From the NCBI GenBank assembly GCA_032718475.1, contig JAUCBJ010005289.1:1-30728 (forward strand): DNA of 30,728 nt, written 5' to 3'. The notes under the pieces are model-generated. The model had not been told where the DNA came from. It saw only the letters and a program-made list of their open reading frames with translations, and did no database searches. Within the stretch, counting starts at the first letter, position 1. Every line of letters starts with the position of its first letter. This stretch comes from Nemertoderma westbladi. Lineage: Eukaryota > Xenacoelomorpha > Nemertodermatida > Nemertodermatidae. This document shows positions 1 through 9,290 of this stretch, piece by piece. A program made the position numbers and the translations under genes.

Positions 1-146
1 CTCGCTATCATCTCGTCCTTGTAGACTAAGAAGCAGCCTACAGGCACCTCACCGCGTCCCAGCGCTGCCGCAGCTAAATCTAAACATTTACTCATCCAAT
101 AGGAATCCAACTCAGGGGTAGGTTTTATTTCTGAGACCGTTGCCAT
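1..146 (-). CDS. ADAT2: tRNA-specific adenosine deaminase subunit 2, N-terminal part (runs off window)
   Basis: ADAT2 is the catalytic subunit of the ADAT2/ADAT3 heterodimer that deaminates wobble A34 to inosine in several tRNAs. Seen: an ATG at 146 on the minus strand opens 48 codons to the window edge. The reading runs through an amphipathic helix (YWMSKCLDLAAAALGRGEVP) into VGCFLVYKDEMIA. This is the start of the cytidine/deoxycytidylate deaminase fold, matching the family pattern helix-EVPVGC-hydrophobic strand. The zinc-binding HAE and PCxxC motifs would lie beyond position 1 and cannot be checked. The start fits the short N-terminus usual for ADAT2. It lies 350 bp downstream of the LSM2 stop on the same strand. 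A bacterial TadA-like deaminase is less likely in this context. The identification rests on one short conserved stretch. Confidence 0.82.
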   Translation of the reverse strand, partial: MATVSEIKPTPELDSYWMSKCLDLAAAALGRGEVPVGCFLVYKDEMIA

Positions 147-496
147 AGTTTACGACAATTCAAACTTCAACAGGATTCGTAATTTGAAACCAATTGAAAC
201 GGCATCAACCCCGATTTAAAGATGACAACTATTGAATGATATAGTCAATAATATAAGTTCGAATATCTGAATATAATTCATTAGGCTACTAAACTGCTAA
301 ACCGCTGTTATAAAAGAATCAGTTAACCGGTAGGCCTGCCACAGAAATGATAGACCAGTTACTTTGTGCTCTAAGTCCACCAATATTTCGAATTGCACTG
401 CTCTGGATCCGGATAACAGATAAATTAAGTTCATTAAGCACTACCAGTAACGACTGAACGATCCCGCGTATAGGCAGACAGGTATATAATGACAGG
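147..496. other. Intergenic space between LSM2 and ADAT2
   Basis: AT-rich spacer between two minus-strand genes. It must hold the LSM2 3' UTR and the ADAT2 5' UTR or promoter. I see no canonical minus-strand AATAAA close to the LSM2 stop and no clear core-promoter motif. No RNA gene or repeat was recognised. Confidence 0.5.
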
Positions 497-781
497 TTAT
501 TTACTCTGCGTGTGTTCCTTTCTAGTGGCATCTTGTAGTAGTTGAGTATCGACATCGTCTGCGGGCAACTGAACGTAGCGGACGACCGAGCCACGGATGA
601 AACAGTTCTTTACTGAGAGCATGTGGGGATACCGATCGGGTTGGGTTACCGAGATGTCGTTTAGTTTCAGGTTTAGATACTGGTCAACCGAATGTAGAGA
701 GCCGCATATTGTTAGATCGTTCTTCAATTCAACAACCACTTCTTTACCAACAAGAGATTTAAAAAATGAAAAGAACAACAT
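497..781 (-). CDS. LSM2: U6 snRNA-associated Sm-like protein LSm2, complete and intronless
   Basis: LSm2 is a subunit of the heptameric LSm2-8 ring (nuclear, binds the U6 snRNA 3' end) and the LSm1-7 ring (cytoplasmic mRNA decapping and decay). Seen: a 94-residue ORF, against 95 in human, starting MLFFSFFKSLVGKEVVVELK. The Sm1 region lies around residues 8-45. Sm2 follows at about 56-72 with the diagnostic FIRGSVVRYV, and the C-terminus is LPADDVDTQLLQDATRKE. I chose the ATG at 781 because it gives the conserved MLF start; the codons before it in frame (TTG TTC GCG) are not family sequence. The whole protein is in one exon although vertebrate LSM2 has several. There are no stops or frameshifts and no poly-A tail after the stop, so it does not look like a dead processed copy. 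The upstream neighbour (2549-3043) is divergent. Confidence 0.96.
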   Translation of the reverse strand: MLFFSFFKSLVGKEVVVELKNDLTICGSLHSVDQYLNLKLNDISVTQPDRYPHMLSVKNCFIRGSVVRYVQLPADDVDTQLLQDATRKEHTQSK

Positions 782-1067
782 CGCGAACAAATTCAGAACT
801 ACCTACCGGTACAGTCAGACAGTACAGCAGTACCACTTATCAGTCCAGCCCAGTAGTTATTTGCTTATACTGTGGGGCGAGTGAAAACAGTGAGCCATCA
901 TCAGCGAACTGTTATAATTATAGGTAAATCTTTTCGACCTACGCGTAGCTACTTACTATGGCTAGTTAAGGTCAATTCCTCAAACAACCGCTAATAGTCG
1001 CTGTGCAACAGCAATTATGCAGGGGAAAGCATATGTGGGCGGGGCGAGTCAAAACTGCGAGCTGTGT

Positions 1068-1097
1068 GGGGGGGGGGGGGGGGGGGGGGGGGGGGGG
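1068..1097. repeat. Poly-G tract, 30 bases
   Basis: An uninterrupted run of 30 G. Similar G or C tracts sit inside repeat copies at about 18,001, 18,638, 26,951, 30,514 and 30,670. This one is next to a stretch with GTGGGCGGGGCGAG and may also be part of a decayed repeat. The exact length may be an assembly approximation. Confidence 0.9.
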
Positions 1098-1707
1098 CTG
1101 TGTCAGTGTGTCGGAAGCCAAGAATTAACTGCCTGTTCCTTGATCACAGAGTAGCGCTGAGTGTTTGTAGCTTTTCTTGTCGTCAGAGGCAACCTGCCAC
1201 TTCCCTTGAATTTTAATTTGGTACGCCATTTATTTCAATTAATTGTGTAGGGTGTATACACGAAGTGGTGCCTTCGCGCAGCACGTGTCAACTCGAAAGA
1301 ATTATTAACAAAGTATAATTGGATGTTCCCTAGTTATTTTTAACCTCGAAAGGCAGGGGTAACTGCAGACGGTTTAAGGCCTCACAAAAACTCAGTATTT
1401 AGTACCCCAGGTCTAAAATATACAGTATATGCCAGCTATAAATCGGGAATAAATGATTATAAACAAAACAAAAAACAATAATGCGAAAATGCCTGAAAGG
1501 TTTTAATTTCAGCCATCTAGCGGTCGACTAGAACTGCCTTTCAACCTTTCGACACAAGACACCACACAAACGAAAGACACAACCTTTCGATGGTCTAGCT
1601 CTAGGACGCATATATGCCTAGAGTAGTTTCAGCTAGAATGGATAACAAATAACAAAATTATTGAAGTTTTCACTTTTTAACGAAATTCAAACAATTACTA
1701 CATTTTT

Positions 1708-1805
1708 GGAATCCTCACAAAGTAAACTTTCTAATGATATGAAAAAATTACGACTTATGTGAAGAATGGCCACGATACGGAGGGTGCGATTTCGCAAAAG
1801 AAATA
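1708..1805. repeat. Partial copy of foldback repeat family A
   Basis: About 95 bp beginning near TTTTTGGAATCCTCACAAAG and running through AATGATATGAAAAAATTACG and GAATGGCCACGATACGGAGG to GATTTCGCAAAAG. The same order occurs at about 26,720-26,815, and in reverse orientation with more divergence around 18,170-18,250. Only an internal slice is present here, without the terminal inverted repeats. Confidence 0.7.
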
Positions 1806-2548
1806 TTGATTGTTTCCATAGTTACTGCGATGCCAATTATTACACTCTTCAACTCGCTTCCTCAATGGTGAATAATTTAATATTCTGGAATATTGGTTTA
1901 TTTAAGTAGAAAGCTGCAAAGGCGTCCTAAACTATTATAGGCCATGCAGCCATAATGTACTAGCTATATTGAGGGTTTAGATTACAGAGTAAAGACAATG
2001 GAAATTTCAGGTAAATCAAAAAATGAAATATTTTGTGAAAATTATAACAAATTTTTCATGTTTAATTTTGTTCTTCCGCACAGGCCCAACAAAATTACTA
2101 TAGTTTCAGTGTTCTAGAACGTTAGCTAGTGTCACATATTGGATCTATAGGTAACGAATTTTGGTAAAGTATTGATCTACTTCAAGTTTTATATCTAATA
2201 ATCGATTTTATGATTACATTCTCAACCCTCGGTTTCCTTTGAACGTCCGAACTGAACATTCTGGAACGTTTGGCTATTTAAAAGTACAGGATTGCTAGCT
2301 AAATGGAAAAGGACAAACTTGGCAATAATGTGGGTAGTGAGTCCTTTGGATATTTAATAATACAGGTTCCGGTGAGTTAACTTAAATTTGATTGTACTGT
2401 GGCTTGTCATCTTTGAGGTCGCTTTATAACTGCGGTAAACGGTTTAAGGTCCCCGCGAACATTTTATTTACTTGACTTTAGCGCACGGCTTTGGTAGTTC
2501 TCAATAGAATGAATGCCCACAATTAAATTAGAGAGACCTTTGTGTATA

Positions 2549-3043
2549 ATGGCAAATACAACAGATCCAACGTGTTGCGTCTGTACTTCCTCCACTACCA
2601 ACGTCGGTGTCACTAACACAGATTCATCATCTAACAACAACGTTTACATTTGGGTCGCATTCGCTGTGGCCGGGATTCTTCTCGTGCTGTGGATAACTTA
2701 CCGAACGCGTCGGAATCGCTCTTACATGAAGGAACTACAGAGCCGGTATTACAAGCCGTCGGTCTTACCGGATATGGACGAGAGAAAGCTCGACGAGGAA
2801 CTAGAATCAGCGCGATCCATTTACTATTCACTCGGAGGGACTCTACACTCCACGAGAAGTCGCCCGAGTGACATCGATGGCTCCTCCGACACGTACACAG
2901 ATTGTTCCGAACACCTAGGCTTTCAGTCCGCCGATAAAGATTCCCCAGACAAACGGTCTGTAGGCCTGTGGATGGAGCCGCGTACGCCCAAAAGAGGTTC
3001 CAACACCTTAAAGAGCTCAATCAAATCAGTCGCGCGCGTCTAA
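2549..3043 (+). CDS. Unrecognised single-pass membrane protein (164 residues)
   Basis: I do not recognise the family. Seen: a short N-terminal segment rich in Ser, Thr, Asn and Cys (residues 1-31, with CCVC and an NTT glycosylation sequon). One hydrophobic segment follows at about residues 32-51 (IWVAFAVAGILLVLWIT), then a basic stretch (YRTRRNRS). The remaining ~110 residues are polar and have an acidic patch (DMDERKLDEELES). The charge pattern predicts N-terminus outside and C-terminus in the cytosol, without a cleaved signal peptide. The ATG at 2549 (A at -3, G at +4) has a better context than the in-frame ATG at 2513, which would add 12 residues. Balanced codon use, unlike the AT-rich flank, supports coding. 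It could be one exon of a larger gene. Confidence 0.5.
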   Translation: MANTTDPTCCVCTSSTTNVGVTNTDSSSNNNVYIWVAFAVAGILLVLWITYRTRRNRSYMKELQSRYYKPSVLPDMDERKLDEELESARSIYYSLGGTLHSTRSRPSDIDGSSDTYTDCSEHLGFQSADKDSPDKRSVGLWMEPRTPKRGSNTLKSSIKSVARV

Positions 3044-3049
3044 AAGACA

Positions 3050-3265
3050 TAAAAAAGCTCATCGAAATAGTACTGTACAGTACTGAACTGTACTGACTAA
3101 ACAGTACTGAATATAGTACTGTTGTTGTTGTTGAAACCAATATTAATAGAGATTGACGGCTCACTTTGAATTCATTATAAAAAGGGACAGGATACGATAC
3201 GAAAATACGAAGCAATTCTTCACAATCGATGCGAAAAACCAAGATACGAAACTAAATACGAAAAA
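3050..3265. repeat. Low-complexity GTACT and TACGAAA-type repeats
   Basis: At about 3070-3122 the motif AGTACTG/CAGTACT recurs in both orientations, followed by GTT repeats. At about 3193-3265 variants of GATACGAAA recur. The GTACT-type cluster reappears at about 26,378-26,440. Simple-sequence expansion is the likeliest explanation. Confidence 0.6.
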
Positions 3266-4354
3266 AGTTTCGACATTATTTCGTTGTATTTTTTTTAAGA
3301 GTTGATTTAAAAAAAAATTTTATTTAGTATTGCGCTTATAAAATTATTTATAAATTTCTTGGTAAATATTTCTTATTTAATGTTCCACTCTTCCAGTATA
3401 ACCTTCTCCTTTCCAAACAATCAAAAACAGTATAAACAGCACTATGCTGTTTCCTTTTGCTTTCTACAGCAAACCTGTTTGCTGAAACACACAAGTTCCG
3501 TATTTCAACATAACACCCACAAACCACATTACACTCTCCAAGCAGATTCCGCAACATGTCACAATCCGTATCGCTACCGCTACGAAAAATAAATGAGATA
3601 ACATCCTACAGGAATTAACAGACCTTTATGAGTTTAGTGGTTTGTAACAAACTTAACCTCTTGGTATATTGATAATAATATTAATTATAAATTATATTTA
3701 TTATACCATGGAAATGGTAAAATTGCCAGATCTAACAAGTTCGCACAATAATTTAATTAATTAATAAATTATTAAAAGTTTGACGTCCGAATAAAATCAG
3801 ATTACGCCTTAGCAGCCCACTACTTGTTGAGGCTCACTCAACGTGTTGGCGGGCCTATTTTACACAAGCGGCGATACCTTTACTGTATGGTAGTTAATGT
3901 GTCCAGATGTTGATTTAAAGCCAGTAGTGTGTTCTTTGCATATTTAACATTAGCCTATGGGGAGTATCGTTGTTGTAATATAACTCAAACACTAGACAAG
4001 GCGGCTCTTTACTACATTCAGCTATCCCGGGAGGTTGATTGACAGACACCTCTAAGCTTTGATATTTAGCCGTTCTAGGTAGACTTACATTAGGCAAATT
4101 CCAAGTGATTTCCTAAAGTTTATTTATTTCCTATTAGGTTCCTATTAGGATCCTATTAGGATCCAATAGGACGTTATTTGAAAGCGTTACTGTATTGACA
4201 TAATAATAGTGTAAGCTGTAAGTGTATAGGACTAACCTATTTTATACAGCAATTTTGGAAAAAAATTGAAAATAATTAAGTGGTGTAATCTCTGGTTTGA
4301 CTGTTAAAAACATTCAAATTGAAAAGAATATTAGATACGAAATAAGAAAATTCG
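3266..4354. other. Gene-free AT-rich region
   Basis: About 1.1 kb with no recognised gene. A possible polyadenylation signal for the upstream plus-strand ORF lies at 3588 (AATAAA), 545 bp past its stop. At about 4130-4172 a short imperfect repeat of CCTATTAGGATC (3-4 units) occurs. I looked here for the missing last exon of APEX1 on the minus strand and did not find one. Confidence 0.5.
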
Positions 4355-4591
4355 TTATCGTATCGTGGGCCTACAGTATCCTGTACCTGTTATCGTATCG
4401 TGGGCCTACAGTATCCTGTACCTGTTATCGTATCGTGGGCCTACAGTATCCTGTCCCTGTTATCGTATCGTGGGCCTACAGTATCCTGCGTTATCGTATC
4501 GTGGGCCTACAGTATCCTGTACCTGTTATCGTATCGTGGGCCTACAGTATCCTGCGTTATCGTATCGTGGGCCTACAGTATCCTGTACCTG
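4355..4591. repeat. Minisatellite, 7 units of 35 or 31 bp
   Basis: Seven tandem units all beginning TTATCGTATCGTGGGCCTAC. Five are 35 bp, ending CTGTACCTG (one with CTGTCCCTG). Two are 31 bp, ending CTGCG. The order is long, long, long, short, long, short, long, which sums to exactly 237 bp. Units are otherwise essentially identical, so the array expanded recently. All three forward frames are open through it because 35 is not a multiple of 3 and the unit lacks stops. This is not evidence of coding. Confidence 0.97.
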
Positions 4592-4838
4592 GTACTCTTG
4601 CCATGTTGTTATTTTACTCGATAATATATTAATGATAAAATATCTTCCCACCCCATTTAAGTAGATATGTATATTTAAAGTTAATTAGCTTTACGCGCAG
4701 TATCACTTCTATGGAGGTACTATGTGTTGTGTACTATAACACCACCAAGATGGCTTTAAACGAACCTGTCTTACACTGACTCCAAAAAAGAGATTGGATT
4801 GAAAGATGCAAACCAATAATTTAGCGGACATTTAGCGG
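4592..4838. other. Spacer between the minisatellite and the left LTR
   Basis: About 250 bp of non-coding sequence. The last 20 bases contain two partial echoes of the LTR sub-repeat (TTTAGCGGACA, TTTAGCGG), which blur the true left edge of the element. Confidence 0.5.
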
Positions 4839-5533
4839 TGTTTTAGCGGACATAACAAGCCATTTTCTCCGCAATGTACTGTGTGGGTATTTTAGCGGAC
4901 ATAACAAGCCATTTTATGCCGCAATGCGTTAATACTCTAAATAGATTGTAGTTCAGATGACGAAATCTGTCAGCTGATTTACTGTCGATGTGGAACCTCT
5001 CTTTGTTCAGCTCGCTCAGCCAATCAGAGCGAATTTCATTTTATCTTGCACAGAGGCCTACGGAAAACCGCGCAATGCATTACGGTCTTTGTTTACCTTT
5101 CTGAGCGAGAACAACTGCTTGGAAATTCTTCTCTACTTCTGTGTTGGAAGTTTCAGACTTTGACCTACACATCAGAAACATCAGATGGCTTTGATTACAA
5201 GAACGTAAAACTATTAACGCGGCACTACGCAACGCGATTCAACTACCGCATCACACCGCAAGTCAACATTGCTGCACATGGAACACTGCATCAGTAACAC
5301 ATACTGACTGTTCACTGCATTATTTGATTCTGTTATTAATTGGTGTTATGTTGGTGTATATTGCTGATATATTTGGAGAATACCGATGAATAATCATAAA
5401 ACCCCCAATCTTCTTGATTACTAAGGTTAGAGGAACATGTTTACCGGTAGCAATTGCGACTTACATTATAGTGGTTTTTGTGAGAATTAAATGCTATTTC
5501 ATAATCCCTACATGTGTCAGTTGCGATCCTCCT

Positions 5534-5540
5534 TATATAT
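5534..5540 (+). promoter_or_regulatory. TATA box of the 5' LTR promoter
   Basis: TATATAT followed by a TCAGT initiator-like site with the A at 5569, about 35 bp downstream. The same pair is conserved in the right LTR (16806-16812). The position upstream of the AATAAA at 5621 fits a U3 promoter with R starting near 5569. No transcript data are available here. Confidence 0.55.
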
Positions 5541-5620
5541 GATCAAATTCAGTGACGGTCGGCAGATCAGTGCGCAGTAGTGTGAACTAGTGTGAAGTCG
5601 TGTGAAGTAGTGTGAAGGTT

Positions 5621-5626
5621 AATAAA
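5621..5626 (+). promoter_or_regulatory. LTR polyadenylation signal AATAAA
   Basis: AATAAA directly after the TAGTGTGAA-type tandem units. In the right LTR the equivalent at 16893-16898 would process the element's transcript. It lies downstream of the proposed transcription start, as expected for a signal in R. Confidence 0.55.
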
Positions 5627-6095
5627 GCATCTCCTAAAGAATGCGCTTTTTACGAAACTCAGTAGCCATCCAGTTGTGATTAGTATAAGTCATAACTCTG
5701 TTTTATACTTAAAGCGCCACGTCCTAAAGGAACTGTTAATATTTCCCCGAAAGTAAATATATTGTCAGAGATTATATATTAACGATCAATCGAATAATAC
5801 AGTAGGTCTACACTGCAATCACTATCAAAGCATCCGAATCCTGTCTCCCTTAACTCTGGGTGAATGGTCGCGCACAGGCTGGCTTCGGCTGATGTAACTT
5901 CAGTACATTAAATAATTGATATACAAAAAGACAATTAAAATTGGCAGGTTAAACTGCTAAAGGTCTAAAAGCGCGAACATTAATAGTTTTAAACTCTTGA
6001 TTGCACGTAGGCAATAAATATTTTGTCTATTGTTCTGGTAAGAACAATAATAGATTTCAGATTCTTTATTGCACCGTAGGCAATAAAGTCAAACG

Positions 6096-6111
6096 TACCG
6101 GTCGACCGGTA
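6096..6111. repeat. Perfect 16-bp palindrome in the retroelement leader
   Basis: TACCGGTCGACCGGTA reads the same on both strands and contains two overlapping ACCGGT sites. It lies 117 bp after the 5' LTR. In retroviruses a palindrome in this position can serve as a genome dimerisation site. That role is only an inference here. Confidence 0.85.
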
Positions 6112-7560
6112 AGCTGTAGGCCTGACTGCCCGACTACCCGAACCGGTACTTACAGGTACAGCAGTATTATTCGATTTTTATAATTATATACCGGTAGGTC
6201 TTGATATTTAATCAGGGACGGCCGCCCTGGTTTTTTATTGAGATTTTACTTATTTCTGTCAGTTTTATTTATTTGTAAGTGTAATATTGAGCAGAAGGCG
6301 TGTAAGCCAGCTCAGATTGTACAGATAATTTGTAGGCTGGATTGTTGTCTGACTGTTGTTAAGTCTGAAGAGATTGCAGTGTGTGTAGACTGTATGTCCG
6401 ATAAAGTACTAGTTAGGAAGGTGGGGGCATCCAGGGCTGTAAGGTAAATCCCCCCGAAAGAATAAGTCGTACTACTCGGTTAGAACGCCTACTAACTAAC
6501 CATTTCAGAGTCTACATATACTGTAGTTTATTTAGGCTTGATAGTAGTCTGCCAGCGTGTGGTCTGTATTTTGTTTGTGTAGTCTGCACGGGTAGCGTAA
6601 TATTTATTATTCAGAGTCTATGCGAGTATTCGCAACCTACATAACTTCCCAAGTTTATTCCTACAGTAATAGTGCTTGTTATACATACCGTTATAGTTAA
6701 ATTAATCCCGGTACTACATCAGGGCTGCTTGGCGTAGGTAAAGACTGGTGATTTTATGCTCTAGTCACTCCAGCAGATACCGTGGTTCTTTTAGCTGTAC
6801 AAGTATATTTAACTGCTGGTTATTTGTTGTATAAGTACTTGTACCTAATTTAGGGTTTAGTGTACAGTGCTTTCCGAAAGTAATTAGTGTGTAGGCAGTA
6901 TATTTGTGTTGTAAAGTGGTTAATAGGCACGTTAGCTCTGGTTGGCTGCGGTAATTAACTTCTAGGTAAGGACACTCCGGGTACATAACGTAGTACTTAT
7001 AGAGCTGTAGAGCTAAAGACTATAAGTTGTCAAATGGTGGTATTTTCTTATCTGGACAACGCAATATATTTACTACTGCTTTATTATTTTCAAATACCAT
7101 AGTATCCTGTCCATTTGTAAGAACCAGAAATTCGAACTCCTTGTTAGGCTGGTTTGTAGATTTCCTGTAAAATTACCCTAAAATTTGTACGTGTAACTTT
7201 TGTGTTTATTTAGAGATTGTAATCTCACACTATATGTATGTAATTTGTAGTAATAAGTAACTTAGTAAAGTAGAATAATTTGTATTAGTGGCCAACAAGT
7301 AGCACTCCACTGAGAGCATCCAGCTTCTGTGTAGTGACTCCTTACCCAGAAATAATAACATTTATTTCAAACATTGACAAAAACCCATTATACGGGTATA
7401 TATATATATTATAAATCAACTCAAACCGATTTATAAAATAGTAGGCCTGTTATCCATCAATTAGGTCTTAATACCAGTTGGACTACTGCTTGATAACAGT
7501 AATAAAGTAAAGAAAGGTAACCCTAAAATTCAGAAATTCAGTTATTATAAAATAATTGAC

Positions 7561-7815
7561 ATACCGGTATTTACGATAGGCTTATTATATTTATTTCTAT
7601 AAATTTAAGCTGAAATTATATACCGGTATTCTGTAATTAATTCTAGTCCATAATCATACTTATATATACTATAAGTGTATGCTGTATACCGGTATTTATA
7701 GTAGGCTCATTATATATATTTATATAAATTTATGCTGAAATTATATACCGGTATTCTGTGACAAACCCTAGTCTGTAATAATACTTATATATATACTACA
7801 AGTGTATACCGGTAT
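7561..7815 (+). repeat. Tandem duplication carrying five ATACCGGTAT palindromes
   Basis: ATACCGGTAT occurs at 7561, 7620, 7686, 7745 and 7806, spaced 59, 66, 59 and 61 bp. The arrangement comes from a duplicated unit of about 125 bp (AAATTTA(A/T)GCTGAAATTATA and ATACTTATATATA recur in both halves) plus a fifth palindrome. The array ends 139 bp before the gag ATG. Confidence 0.9.
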
Positions 7816-9128
7816 TCTAATATATTATATATATATCACGTTACATTGAGTAACGATATCGGTAATTAATTACTAGGCTTACAGTTGATACTGAATTACT
7901 AGATTTGCTTTAACTGTCGTTATAGTAGTAGGCATTCAACTGTACAATTAAACATGGCTGACACAAAGCAAACTCTGTCAGATAGTCTCCTAGAAAGAAC
8001 AGTCTGCGACTCCGACAGGAGTACCGAACATTTGAGACCAAAGTTCAAGTCCCCTCCTACTGTAAGAAAGGTCATCCCTCCAGTAGTAGTATCAGATCCT
8101 AGGCTAGTAAAGCACCGTAGGTCTATCATAGGCACTCAGGCTCAAGTCAAGCGGGACCAAGAGGCAGCTGTTAAACAGCAGCAACACCCGAACCGAGAAC
8201 TTATTTCTCAGCGGCCCGATAGCTCCAGTAGTTCAGATACTGTAGAGTTGACACCCGAGCGCGGAGCAAAGATGGCAGAAGCGGTTTATTCGGATCCACT
8301 TCTCATTCTTCCTGAAGCCGTACTCACTAGAGTATTGATTGCGGTGGAGGAACATCAAATCGATTGGGCGAGAAGTAAGCGATCGACCAAGGACAGTTAT
8401 GCGGGATACACGAAGGAGGAACTGAAGTCTATTGTCGAGACGCAATGGAACTTCCCCGGACCCGGACTCCCGTTTAACTTATCGGAAGCTGCCTGGGAGG
8501 ACTTATACAGGATGGGAGTGGTAAAGGACACTAGAGATCCAGCTGTGTGGAAGAGGTCGGCAGCAGGATATGTACAGGGATTCTTCAGCTCTTTGGAGTG
8601 ATTAGAGGAACAACTGTTTCAACAACCCCAAGGACCTCAAGAGCAGGGAGAGCTGCTTTATCAAGTTCGAGAACGAATCCTAAGAATCAGACTAATCCTT
8701 TCGGCCTTTGAGGAAGCCTCGAAGAGAAGTCAAGACACGTCATTGCAAGTTGCCGTAAAGAATTGGTTCCAACGGGTGAGCCTTAAAGTCCAAGGAACAT
8801 CCCAATGGAAAATTCAGCTAACTGAGTGCTCAACCCACGGAGAATCAACAGATGCTACCTTTTCTCAAGTGGAAAGCGAAGCGACATTGGAGAAACCTCA
8901 GAAGAAGGACGCTATTGAAATCTATCTGTCGGACTATCGATGATTTATAGGTGACAAAGAGTTGAGGAGACGGCTAGCTGGACTTCGCCCTACTAGCTAG
9001 TGAAGGAGCCAAGTTTGTGTTGGACTCATTAGATGCGGAAATGTTAGCCGCAGACCAAGCTAAATTTGATGAAAGCATCCGCATCGCTAGGGTCCAAGAA
9101 GAACAGTTAAAGAAAAAAACGAATAGAA

Positions 9129-9290
9129 GACAGAAAGACAGCGGCAGCGGCAGAGGCTGAAAGAAAAGCGGCAGCGGCAGAACCTGAAAGAAAAGCGGCA
9201 GAGGCAGAGGCTGAAAGAAAGGTAGCAGCGGCAGAAGCGGAAAGAAAAGCGGCAGAGGCAGTGGTAGAAGCAGAACGGAGGGCGTCTGAA
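9129..9290 (+). repeat. Short tandem repeats coding Ala/Glu/Lys coiled coil
   Basis: GCAGAGGCTGAAAGAAAAGC-type units recur five times with small changes, coding AEAERKAAA-like heptads in the long gag frame. Repeats of this kind expand and contract by slippage. They lie just after the frameshift in the A7 run. Confidence 0.85.

Larger units (their letters stand above)
782..2548. other. Intergenic region between divergent LSM2 and a membrane-protein ORF, with repeat fragments
   Basis: No gene was recognised over about 1.77 kb. It must contain the promoters of both flanking genes, but no convincing TATA or initiator stands out. It contains a 30-base G run at 1068-1097. At about 1708-1800 it has a short copy of the foldback repeat also present at 26,740-26,815 (shared stretch around GAATGGCCACGATAC). 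The rest is unremarkable AT-rich sequence. Confidence 0.55.
4839..5979 (+). repeat. 5' LTR of the BEL/Pao element
   Basis: Starts TGTTTTAGCGGACATAACAA and ends GCGCGAACA. It contains two copies of a roughly 50-bp sub-repeat (TTTTAGCGGACATAACAAGC) at its left end. A TATA box (5534-5540), a four-unit TAGTGTGAA-type array (about 5577-5617) and an AATAAA (5621-5626) give a plausible U3-R-U5 order. The boundaries are the limits of matching to the right LTR. The true left end may differ because the right copy has an additional upstream sub-repeat. Confidence 0.92.
5980..7953 (+). other. Untranslated leader of the BEL element (5' LTR to gag)
   Basis: About 2 kb, AT-rich, with no convincing ORF. No standard primer-binding site (TGG...) starts directly after the LTR. 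The nearest candidate is TGGTAAGAACA near 6034, too far away to be confident. A near-repeat of ATTGCAC(C)GTAGGCAATAAA occurs at about 6001 and 6068. A 16-bp palindrome is at 6096-6111. A palindrome array at 7561-7815 precedes the gag start. Confidence 0.6.

Noticed and set aside
3915-4097. 60-codon minus-strand ORF considered as the missing APEX1 last exon
   Set aside because: It has no RLDYF or GSDHCP-like motif, starts at a non-ATG codon and lacks a matching acceptor.
4355-4591. CRISPR-like array
   Set aside because: Units are contiguous without unique spacers, and the window is animal DNA.
4297-4664. Three overlapping plus-strand ORFs with repeated Y-R-I-V-G-L-Q-Y-P peptides
   Set aside because: They are translations of the 35/31-bp minisatellite in all three frames; an open frame is a property of the unit.
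5046-5297. 83-codon ORF inside the left LTR
   Set aside because: The same frame is interrupted by a stop in the right LTR (TAC to TAA), and the sequence resembles no protein.
6001-6447. Small plus-strand ORFs in the retroelement leader
   Set aside because: Short, low-complexity, without ATG starts and in a region of palindromes and repeats; no family resemblance.
8599-8943. Programmed stop read-through at the two TGA codons of gag
   Set aside because: A nearby frameshift and an additional A-run shift point to decay; the context is not a known read-through signal.
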